Below, in pieces: positions 45,383-55,476 of a DNA stretch of 64,000 bases (the first letter of the stretch is position 1; each line of letters opens with the position of its first letter). The translations under genes were made by a program, and so were the position numbers. The stretch comes from Phellopilus nigrolimitatus. Taxonomy: Eukaryota > Basidiomycota > Agaricomycetes > Hymenochaetales > Hymenochaetaceae. The notes beneath the pieces were generated by a model. The model had not been told where the DNA came from, searched no databases, and saw nothing but the letters and a program-made list of their open reading frames with translations. The stretch lies in NCBI GenBank assembly GCA_021029095.1, contig JAJOHG010000017.1, positions 310,001 through 374,000 of the forward strand, read 5' to 3'.

Positions 45383-47333
45383 ATGGCTAGCGATGAGCTC
45401 AAACAACTTGCGTCTCGAAATTTGCAGGAGCTCGTCTCTGCGGGCGCCATGCAAACACCCATTAGCGCGTTTGAGCTGCTCGCTAAATTCATCTCATCGC
45501 CAGTGGTCCCTTCGAGTAGGGGTCCTAGCTTTCGCCTGACAGACCTTTGCAAACTCGAGGGCATTCTGGAAGAATTCGCGGAGAGCTGGGACGCAGGCGT
45601 AATCTCGGTGCTTCGGGACGACAATGGATTGTCTCTGATGCAGGTTAACTTGGATGCAAAGCTGCTCGATGCATCCAATCCAAAGAAACGAAAGAGATTG
45701 GTTGATGAGGACGCAGATTCTGCCGAGGAGGAGGAGGCATCTTCTAGCGCACTCTCTTCTAAGCCGAAGAGCGCCGCAACTTCGTCGTTAAGTAACTTGA
45801 GCAAGAACATGCAAGAAATTTATGCTCTCTTGCAAAGAGGAACTGCTCGTCGAAGATTGCTTGCTGAACAGGTACGCTACTTAACTGGGTGGATGCTGCA
45901 ATTATCGGCTGAATATACTGCTATCTTCAGCATCAATCGGTTGGTGTTGCATTCGAGCCTATCTGCCCGAATATCACGAAGGATGAATGTGCAAAAGCAG
46001 GACTAGCAAGTCAGAAAACACCGCGCTCATCCTCAATACCGTCCATATGCCCCCGAGTACATTTTCGCCCTCTCATGCGTCCACATACTGACCCCACACT
46101 CGGACACTGCTCGTATCTCAACACCTGTTATTCTGAGCCTACGTACGCACAATCGCCTTCAATTCCGCCATTTCCGTCTGCGAACCTCCCTCGCCCTCCA
46201 GGGAGTGTAACATTACCAAATGGCCTTGGTGCTGGTGGCCGCGGGAAGGAGAAGGCACCTTGCCGGTATTTGCATTTCGAAATCGATTGGGATGGTGGTG
46301 ATGGCGAGCCGGCGCCGACGAATACAATAACGAAGAAAAAACCACATAAGCTAGGGATTGGTCTCGGACCTAGTGGAGAAGAAGAACCTCTTGTGGGAGC
46401 TTCTCTGCGACTCCTTTTATTCGCCATATTAAAGCAATCTTTTTTTTAGCTTCCTCCTCAATGGCTAAATTGCGACCTTCGTCGGTTTGATTATTCTGTC
46501 CTGGGTAAATTCCATGTCATTATGGCTGATCCTCCTTGGGATATACACATGAGTGTAGGTATATTATAGTGTTACTCCCTCCTTCATTTCTCACTATCGT
46601 GCACCTATTTTCAAAGTTGCCATATGGGACGATGACGGACGATGAAATGAAGGCCATGCCAATCCCGGCGCTACAGGATGAAGGTCTCCTTTTCCTCTGG
46701 GTCACTGGACGTGCGATGGAGATCGGAAGAGAATGCATGCGTGTTTGGGGTTATTCGCGTGTAGACGAGGTTGTATGGGTGAAAACGAACCAGGTTAATT
46801 CCCTCGCCCTTTCAATTTTCATGCCTATCAAGAGATCCATCATACTCATGTTTCATTCATCTAGCTTCAGCGCGTCATCCGTACCGGTCGTACAGGCCAT
46901 TGGCTTAACCACACAAAGGAGCACATGCTCGTGGGCGTCAAGTCCCATTGGGACGGGAACGGAAACTTAAAATTCCCCGCCTGGTGCAACCGCGGGATTG
47001 ATACGGATGTGATCGTCTCCGAAGTGCGCGAAACGTCTCGCAAACCGGACGAGGTCTACGGTCTCATTGAGCGTATGTGTCCTGGGGGACGCAAGGTGGA
47101 AATTTTCGGACGCAAGCACAATTCGCGCCCAGGATGGCTGACGCTGGGTAACCAGCTGGGAGGAGATCAGATTTATGACGAGGACCTGAAGACGCGGATC
47201 AAATCCAGGTGCGTGTTCACCATAAAAATTAGTCAATTTGGGTCTCACATTAAACAGATATCCCGATAGGATGATAAATTCGAATCTCTCTCTACCACCT
47301 AACCCTTCCTTGCCTCAAGTGCCTCGCTTCTGA
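45383..47333 (+). CDS. IME4: mRNA N6-adenosine methyltransferase, METTL3/Ime4 type
   Basis: Catalytic subunit of the m6A writer, the inducer of meiosis in yeast. The N-terminal half is helical and carries an NLS-like [12 protein letters not shown] Cys-containing segment typical of METTL3 follows ([21 protein letters not shown], then [13 protein letters not shown]). The methyltransferase domain has the catalytic [66 protein letters not shown], and [23 protein letters not shown], all hallmark blocks. The last exon continues YPDRMINSN and stops at 47333. Six introns are inferred; the one after DIHMS interrupts the region between DPPW and LPYG. The DPPW motif is intact, so activity is expected. 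Confidence 0.94.
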
Positions 47334-47658
47334 GTGTGCGCAGGCTTTTGTCTGTCATCTTAACTTATTTTATTCCTTTGTTTTGTACTTAATTGCTCAT
47401 TCAATCAAAGAGATGGCTGTGCATGTATTCAAAACTAGCTACCTTCTTCATGGCCGCAGAAACTCGATGAGTCTCGATACGTCGATACTGACTAAAGTAC
47501 GGACTTGCAGCTGACGGCCAATGAGACATCGCCGTCGATCACTGCGAATGACGTCGCGCCAATGCTGCTTCCAATTATTCACAGCACTTTAGACTGGAAC
47601 CACAACTGTCAAGAGGTCTTTCCAGTTTGATACCCACATTTTAAATTCCTCAAATCTC
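47334..47658. other. Intergenic between same-strand genes
   Basis: IME4 3' UTR and promoter of the SDR gene. No gene or TATA box recognised. Confidence 0.4.
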
Positions 47659-48498
47659 ATGATGGCGAACCGTTTCATTCTTGTTACTCCAGCAACTAGA
47701 GGTCTTTCGCTTGCGTTGACCCGCCACTTCCTGCGGACGACAGACTTACCTGTTTATGCCACCCACCGTTCTGGTTCTCCAAAAGAAGTCCACTCGAACA
47801 TCTTGTCTACACTATCTGGGGTTGATGGCGACCGTCTCAAGCTACTGCCCCTTGACTTGACTTCAGAGTCCAGCATCAAAGACGCCGCATCTACTCTCGC
47901 GGACAGCCTGCCCGACAAAGCATATCTCCACACTGGATTCTTCACAGGTGGCATGCTATACCCTGAGAAGCATCCCGGCGACATTGACGACGAAAAGCTC
48001 AAGGAAACGTTTCAAATCAACGTTCTTTCTCACATGCTTCTCATCAAGCATTTTTCGCGCTTCCTGCCTAGTGCTGCAACCAAGCTCGACGCAGCCGGTC
48101 CCGCGAAGTGGGTACATGTATCCGCACGCGTTGGAAGCATCTCGGACAACCGAAAAGGCGGGTGGTACTCGTACCGCGCATCCAAGGCGGCGCTGAATCA
48201 GGTACGCCCAAGTTTTGAAGAGGAGTTCGTCCAAGCCGATTCTGAAAGCTCACTGTTCTAGGTGATCAAGACGTTTGACAACCAGCTTCTTTTGCGCAAG
48301 ACACCGAGCATCTGCGTCGGAGTGCACCCGGGAACTGTGAAGACGGAATTGAGCAAGGAGTTCTGGAACAGCGCGTCAAAGAATGAATTGTTTGAACCAG
48401 AATATGCAGCAGAAGCACTCATCAACGTTGTCGGAAAACTGACCGAGGAGCAGAGAGGACGTGTCTGGGACTATGCTGGCAAGCAGGTTCCATGGTAA
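47659..48498 (+). CDS. Short-chain dehydrogenase/reductase (C-factor-like)
   Basis: Cytosolic Rossmann-fold oxidoreductase. The N-terminus gives FILVTPATRGLSLALTRHFL, where the usual GxxxGxG is altered to TPATRGLS, as often in the Csg-A/C-factor subgroup. NVLSHMLLIKHF, WVHVSARVGSISDNRKGG and the catalytic pair GWYSYRASKAALNQ (Tyr-x3-Lys) are present, followed after one intron (about 48202-48261) by VGVHPGTVKTELSKEF. Two adjacent start codons (47659, 47662) are possible. The protein is about 260 residues, the usual SDR size. Substrate unknown. Confidence 0.9.
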
Positions 48499-49314
48499 GC
48501 CAACCGCTTTGTTGGCTCTCGTAGCCGTAATACTGAGGAGTCTTTTTCACCAGGTGAGACAGGATACATATCCCAAAGGACAGAAATATGTTTGTCACCG
48601 GCATCGTATGTATTACATGGGCCCCAGTGTGGAAATTATCGGATGGAGTCAATGCGTATGCGCACAGCATCACCGAGAGACAGGAACGAATCAGTAAAGT
48701 TTGGGCTACATAGATCAGCAGTGTTGTAACGAATAATTATAAACCACGAACGGCCATGACGTCGCATCCTTGTAGCAGCTTTGGAAGCCGTCCTTTTAAT
48801 CGTGTTAGCAAAAAAATGCGGTGGAGCTTGTTGGAAAGTACACGCTGGACTGCGGCGCTTTTCCCACGTCGTCAATCAGAGGCAAATATACATACAGGAC
48901 TGCCAACGGAAGGGCTCTGATGACGATGGCCCACGCCGCTGACTGACTCTGCCTGACCATCCAAGGTACGGGGCGTTAAGGGAAGTGCCAATCCTGAGAA
49001 CTAGAAGCTCAATGTGCAAAGATCTACAGGAGCAGAGTAAGCCCGCATTTGATGATCGGTGGAGCGATGTTGGGAAAATACCCGGATGAGGCATTTCCCT
49101 CGACTGCGATTATCAATCCTGAAGATGTCTCGCATCTGCAAATGCAAAGGCACAGTGAGCAGTGCAACCCGGTGAAGGTTCGCAAGCTTGTGCTGCCTCG
49201 AGGGATATTCGAACAAAGCTGACATCTCGGAGCGCGTCAGTGGGAACTGCGCGACGAAGACACATATAAAGACAGCCGGTAAGTGCGAGTCTTCAGCAAA
49301 AACAATTATCGGCA
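48499..49314. other. Intergenic; promoter of third CsbD-like gene
   Basis: About 815 bases. An ATATAAA element at 49264-49270 lies about 45 bases before the next start codon, rather close. Frames here are short and unconvincing. Confidence 0.4.
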
Positions 49315-49967
49315 TGTCGTCTCATCAAGTTTTGAACGCCCCTAATTCTGTACCTTCAAGTGAGTTACTCCTGAAGTAATCGCGTGTACTGGGAGTGCAA
49401 CTTACAGAAGCTGCTCCTCGCGTAGGAACACAGACCAAGAAGGATGGGCTCCCTCACTACAACGAGCTTCATTCAACTCCAAATGGCGACCGTCAGCCTG
49501 TTCACTCCGAACAGCTCTTTGAAGAGAACGAGTTTGGGGAGATCACTCCAGTGAAGCGAGATGACGACGCGGTGCCCACTCAGGAGGAACATTCGCCATA
49601 CGACACGGGATTTCTCGACAATGAGCATGGAAAGACTCACCGCGGCCGCGAAGATGGCCCAGCGGACGATGCCTACGCCGAGAATAGGTTCGGAGAGCTT
49701 GGGAGAGCCGATACGTTTTATCCAGACGACCATTCGCACCTGTCAGACAAGATAAAAGGTACTATCTCGTCATGCAACACGTCGGTTCTGTATGCTAAAC
49801 CTGTTGTCAACTTGCCCAGGAACGGCGGAGCAGATGATCGGAAAGCTCACCCACAACAAAGACTTGCATGACAAAGGTATTTTGCGGAAGGTTAGTCACT
49901 GTCATTACTACAGCTTCGGATGTGACCTTATGCCCCCATGATGTAGAGCCACTCTCCAGCTCGATAG
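49315..49967 (+). CDS. CsbD-like protein, divergent third member
   Basis: Hydrophilic, acidic protein of about 165 residues with a C-terminal CsbD-like helix pair: DKIKG|TAEQMIGKLTHNKDL, ending ILRK|SHSPAR. The N-terminal part repeats a motif of the type EN-x-FGE (EENEFGEITP, AENRFGELGRA) and is predicted to be disordered. The intron inside the Gly codon before (T)AEQMIGK is at the same place and phase as in the two tandem genes near 25 kb, and a last short exon is spliced on in the same manner. So these three are likely one old family in spite of unlike N-termini. Start at 49315 is the first Met. Confidence 0.75.
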
Positions 49968-50231
49968 ACAAATGGCCCCTGCATTTTTTTTAGAGAAACA
50001 AATCTTCATTAATCCGTTGATACTAGTACATTGGTCCCGAGAGGATATTTGCTTCTGTACATATTAATTCGAGAGCATTTAGTATACCGGTACAACATCG
50101 ACGGAGAAACTTAGCAGTCATATGCGCATCAAATGCTTACAGGGACGCGAAAGCGAAAGGACGTGATGACAATGAGTAACAAGAATAACAGTAGGACTGA
50201 ATCACTCAGCGAAAAGAAAGTAGACAGATTC

Positions 50232-52773
50232 TCAGGAGTCAACAAAATCGCCTTCATCCTCTACCCAGCCGAGAGTCTCGTGAGCGATACCGATTTGAAG
50301 GAGCATAGTGCCCAGGCTTTTCGATGGATTCAACGGCTTAGACGAGTCCTGGTCTTCCTTATCCTCTTCTTCTTTGCCCTCTCCAGACCCACAGTCGTCG
50401 TGAGGGTAGACTTCCTGATCTGTCTCGACTCGCTGCTGTTCGTAGTACGCGCCGCGTGGCGTCGGCGGTAACATCGAAGAGCGAGGCACAACAGGCTTCT
50501 TGCTGAGAGATTGGTACAGCTTATTTTCTAGTTTAGAAGGCGATTCCAGCTCGGAGTCGTCATCGTCATTATCCTCATGTTTCTTTGCCTCTAAAGGCGC
50601 ATCCCAGCCCCAGTTGTCTCGACCATTAGAACCGTTTCCTATCCCGCTGCGTTTCTCGCTGGAAGAATCGGCCCATCCCCAACTTCCCGAGAACATCCCT
50701 CCCGAAGATTTTGAGTTCGTTCCGGGATACGGTGCATCAGACGATTCATCATTATCACGCACGATCTGCCAAAGCTCCCAAGCAGCCTCACGTCCGGCCT
50801 CCTTCCACTTCTTGACAAGCTGCTTGAGCTTCTCCTCGTCGTTGTCTCTCGTGATTTTAATCGCGCGTTTGAGAAGTTGTACTTCACGCTCTAGCTTCTG
50901 AGTTGTACGCGAAGAATTCACGCGCGAAGGCGTAAAGGAAGAGGAAGCAAAGGAGGACATGATTGGGGATTTGAACTGAGAAGTAGCTTTCGCACTGGAA
51001 GCCCAGAGGCCTTTAGAAGGGCCTGCCTTGAGAGGACGCGATCGGGGTAATGTAGCAGGTAAAGAGCGATCTATTGCTTTCAAAGGGGTTGAAGGACGTT
51101 CCTCGTCACTGTTTCGCCGAGGTGAAGACGAAATGGGAGATGGTCTACTCGGTTTTGCGCGTGAGCGATCGGGGGTGCCTACATTTCCTAAATTTGACTT
51201 GGACAACAAGGGCGACCGGAACGGCGTTGAGAGCTTCTGATGTTGCTTCTTCTGTGAAGCGAGCGTCATGCGTTTAGGTGCTGGCTGTGATAGGTCATTT
51301 GACTCAAAGGGCCGTTTCTGAAGACTACTTAGTGCTGCGCAAAGTAATGAAGCAGAAAATTCACTTCAGATTTGGGCTGCGACCCGCTGCTTTGTGTCGA
51401 TTCTTGAGAGTACTTCGTTGGAGTCGACATTTCGCTTGATATCGTCGCAGGAGCGACTTGCTCGTTCTCGGCGGGAGCTTGAGAAAATGATATAAGACGG
51501 GGAAAGGCGGGTTTTAAAGATCCCGGACCCAAGTCTTCCGTCAAAGCAACTACAAGGGGAGAACCAAGTAGCAGAGATTTCGCTTCGTTATTCTCGTTCG
51601 ACTGCAGAGTTAATCAGCCTTAGCAATCATCGCGGCGATGAAGTCTTACCGCCATCAAAACCAATGCTTCGATTACGTCATCGGAAGTTACATCATCAAC
51701 ACTGGTGCATATAACCTGCTCACTAACGGAGACAATTTGTTTGGGTTCCTCAGCATTTTCTTTCATGGACATGTTGGCGTCTGCGTCAACATTAACTGAT
51801 ACACTCGGTAGAGTGGTCGGTGTCGAAGGTAGATGCGTCTAAGGGGAGGTGAGGACAATTTATCGACAAGGAGTAGCACACCACTAACTGATCCTTTTTC
51901 TAGCGTCTCACTGCTATTAATTTCGCGACTTTCGACCATTTGTATTTCTATATCAGTGGCATTAACTGCAGGTACAGAGGCCCATGGGGAGAAAGTCTCT
52001 GGCTGTGAGATACGATTTAGACCAATCGATGTATACAACGGACTAAACTCAACTCACCGATTCTATGTGAGATACGTTCCTTAGGGTTGAAGAGACACTC
52101 TGATTCGAGCCTATGAATGGAGATTGTAACGGTCCAGCAGTAAATGGAGATGCCAAATTGGCAGGACTAGACGACTGTGGAGACACTGTCGAAGGCGACG
52201 ATGGTGGAAAGATCAAGGAATGCCCCAAGTGGGCTATCTGCGCTCCATGTGTATCGCGCTATTCGTATATAAAGGCCTCAGTTCAGCCTTAATCGAATGA
52301 AAAAGGGAATAATATGCTTACAGACTGATCGCGTTCAGTGGCTACGAAAGGAGACAGAAGAGGCTTTGAAACCAAGACATTCAGCCGAAGGATGCGTCAC
52401 CATTGGAAGGACTTACAAGAGAGGAGAAGCTCCCGCTAGCCCTAGAGGCGTATATGTCTTCTTCTTGTAACGCATGCATACTGACCGGACACTCAGGAGA
52501 AGAGCTTCCGTCCGTCGATGCCATTTCGTGTTTGTATGCACTTTCATCTTTACCGTAAATATTCGAATCAGATTGTCGAACATCGTTTATTTCGGAAAGA
52601 GAATCTAGGCTCTAATGAAGATGATGAGATGAAGAAAAAAATAGATGAGACTTGTGTTAACCCACCAAGGCTGACTCAAGTCTCGGGGATTGTTGCTCCA
52701 GGTCTAAATTTAAGGAGATAGAAGAGCTTTTGTCAGACACAAGGAGCTGCGAATCTTGATACATTGTGTCCAT
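50232..52773 (-). CDS. SFR1: Swi5-dependent recombination mediator Sfr1/Mei5-like
   Basis: Probable partner of Swi5 that helps Rad51/Dmc1 strand exchange in recombination repair and meiosis. The diagnostic part is a coiled coil, KLEREVQLLKRAIKITRDND, followed by EEKLKQLVKKWKEAGREAAW and ELWQIVRDN (about 50750-50910). A basic Ser/Pro-rich region precedes it (TPFRSPLLSKS). Upstream exons code a Ser-rich disordered N-terminus; I read them as MDTMYQDSQLLVSDK (52773), then a frame with MASTDGRSSSPECPVS. The exon KRPFESNDLSQPAPKRMTLA joins directly to the main exon. Several 5' introns are uncertain, and a separate small upstream gene cannot be fully excluded. The acidic C-terminus ends EDEGDFVDS. 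Confidence 0.75.
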
Positions 52774-53058
52774 CGTCAGCGTTAGCGAACGCGAGAGGCA
52801 CTTGAGGACGAAAACTATGGCAGCGGAGAGGGAGTATTTGGAGTCGTGAGCTGCGTGACTAATGACACGGTCACGCGTTTGTTGACGCGTTTTCTGGACG
52901 CGTCACGATTTTTACGCGTTATTTGCATCTTTTTCTTCTGCTTTCCATCATCTGCACGGTTGAGTTTAGCACATTCTTCGCACTCAGGCTATTCCCGGGA
53001 TAAACAAGGGAATCGCAATAATGCAAAACGGCGACACTCTCTCAGAGGACCAGAGCGT
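52774..53058. promoter_or_regulatory. Shared promoter SFR1 / PCH2, with ACGCGT elements
   Basis: The 285 bases between divergent recombination genes contain a cluster of ACGCG cores (GTCACGCGTTTG, GACGCGTTTTC, GGACGCGTCACG, TTACGCGTTATT) at 52871-52921. ACGCGT is the MluI cell-cycle box bound by MBF in yeasts, where it drives G1/S and premeiotic genes. The spacing and number make chance unlikely. Confidence 0.7.
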
Positions 53059-55041
53059 ATGGCCAGTGCACAGTTAGTCGAACACGTCTTTGCAAGACTT
53101 TGTACTGATTTGTGGCTGGCAGTTGAAGTTCGACTTACCCAAAGAACATCCACGCCGTTCGAAAGCATCAAAAAACTTGTGCATCAACATCTGGTTGAAA
53201 ACTATGAATGCCTTTTCATGCCGACAGTGCTAACAGGATGGGAGTCCTGCTCGACATTGCGGAACAGTGTGGAAAGAATAGTTGTGTCTGACAGTGGTAA
53301 GTTCTAAAACAACAATCATCGGCTGTAAATACTTATGTGGTACGTAGCTTGCTCACACCAGAGCCTTTCGATTGGAAGATGCTCGCTGCAAATTCACATT
53401 TACCAACCGTCCGAGAACTCAACTTATGAGCGAATGTCGACTAACCCATCGGATCCCACCGAAGAGTACACAGCTGGAACTTTGACAGACCTTCCAAGTA
53501 AGGAGCTGGAAGGTCTTTGGGAAAGCCTGTTCTACGATGGAGATGTGAAACTGCGTCTGTTAAACTATATATATGCGACTATCGGCTTCAGCGATGCAGA
53601 TGTAGACCGTGAGTTTTGACTCTTAAAAAAGTCTGACCTCTCGTTCTCACGTATACATCAAGACAACCTCGTGTCATGGAACCGTGTCATCCTTTTACAT
53701 GGTCCTCCTGGAACTGGGAAGACTTCACTGTGTCGTGCGCTCGCCCAAAAGCTGAGCATCCGATTGAAAGACCGGTGAGCATGGCTTAGCTCGTACTCCT
53801 TCTTTTGCTTACCTTCTCGACAGATATGCGAAAACACATCTGTTCGAGATCAATTCGCATTCCTTATTTTCTCGTTGGTTCTCCGAGTCGGGAAAGTTGG
53901 TGCAAAATTTATTCTCTACCGTTGGTGATATGGCAAAAGAAGAGGAGGATTTTGTTGTCCTACTAATAGGCATGCTTGACTCTTACTCGATGTTGAACGT
54001 TTTCCTTATTCCCATACGATTTATTTAGATGAAGTGGAATCGCTCACGGCCGCCCGAGCAGGTGCAATGTCCGGGACTGAACCCAGTGATGCTCTTCGAG
54101 TAAAATTCTATCAGCTCGAGTCTGTCCGGGTATCTGACTCACCTTCGCAACCAGGTTGTAAATGCCCTTCTCACTCAAATTGATCGATTAAAACACCAGA
54201 AAAATGTTCTCATCATGGCCACTAGTAATCTAGCTAAGGCTATCGGTGAGAAATCCTCCTAGACATCCGAAATCTGCACGTACTAACTTAACATCGAACC
54301 TGTCAGACTCAGCCTTTGTGGACAGAGCGGACATCGCTCAATATATTGACTACCCTCCAGCTGAGGCAATCTACGAGATCCTGCGTAGCTCTCTCATAGA
54401 ACTTATGAAGAAAGGAATCATTGCCGATTTGGTAAGACATACAGTCTCAATGGTACTATCGGCGAAGTTTGTGACTGACTGTAACTTCGTTTTCTAGGAA
54501 GTGCCGTCGTCTCAGTCTGCCATCCTCGCGCACAAAGTGGATGATCATTCGGTGCCAAGAGTCGACTTTGACGAGCAGAACGCAGTCAAGACATTGAACC
54601 AGCTTAGTCTTGGACCGATCATAGACAGACGGGAAATGAGTCGCTTGGTCGGCTCGCGCTTGTTCGCGATAGCTGAAAAATGCAAAGTACGAGCTTGTCG
54701 CCTTCTGTTATCGCAAAATAGCGGTCTGATGGACTCTTTTCATTTCGTGACAGGGAATATCCGGGCGATCTTTGCGCCGCCTGCCCGTCCTCGCGCATGC
54801 ACGCTATATTGGACTTATGCCTGCACCCAAAGCGCAAGAACGTACAAAGATGAACTACACGAATAGGTGAGTACACCTTCCTTATTGACTTGCAGAGTGG
54901 AAAGTAGCTTATGGTTTTGACAGCTTCGGTAGCTCAAACTTGTCCAGCAGGATGCCGCCGATATCTGTCGAGGTGTGGTTGAGCGCGATGCAAAGAGTCG
55001 TCAATGACGAAAGTAGCAATCGACAGCGCTTTCAATGTTAA
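53059..55041 (+). CDS. PCH2: AAA+ ATPase TRIP13/Pch2, HORMA remodeller
   Basis: Hexameric AAA+ ATPase that remodels HORMA proteins (Hop1, Mad2) in the meiotic checkpoint and spindle checkpoint. Walker A is [18 protein letters not shown] (about 53698-53755). [20 protein letters not shown] follows, then Walker [17 protein letters not shown], split by an intron with a GC donor (53970-54028). [13 protein letters not shown], sensor [23 protein letters not shown] (arginine finger region) and the C-terminal [17 protein letters not shown] complete the family pattern. The N-terminal domain (from [14 protein letters not shown]) is less conserved; the join near 53420-53460 is uncertain. I read the last exon to [12 protein letters not shown]. 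Confidence 0.93.
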
Positions 55042-55476
55042 AAGTGCGATCTCAGCGTTGTACTCGGGCACGTTCGGAAATGTTTGTATTGTTTTGCCGC
55101 TCTGCTCTACGGATAATTATTGCTGTTAAGATAATCAATATGACTTTCATGATAATTTGATCCGCTGGACGCCGACGCTACCCTTGCAAACTCTCCCTCC
55201 ATGTCCTACCCTCTCGTCACCGTTCAACCCATTTCCGCGTAGAGTAGCCTGCGGATCCATTACGATTGGATTACGCCGAACAATGGAGAAACAAAGCACA
55301 TGAACCAAATGTCTGCGGTGCGGCCAGATGGAAGGGCAAATCAGACTTCGGATTGAGAATGATAACTCGTCAGCACATAACAATAGGGGCGGGTTTCCCT
55401 GAAAATATAAACTGAGTAATGAAAATCAACGACATTGGCGGTGGAAATCATTACCAGACAAAATGGCCTGAAGTCT
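55042..55476. other. Intergenic, convergent 3' ends
   Basis: A spacer between PCH2 and the PPR gene. No gene or repeat supported. Confidence 0.5.

Noticed and set aside
48876..49315. Minus-strand frames (72 and 104 codons) before the third CsbD-like gene
   Set aside because: They overlap in different frames and the region is better explained as promoter.
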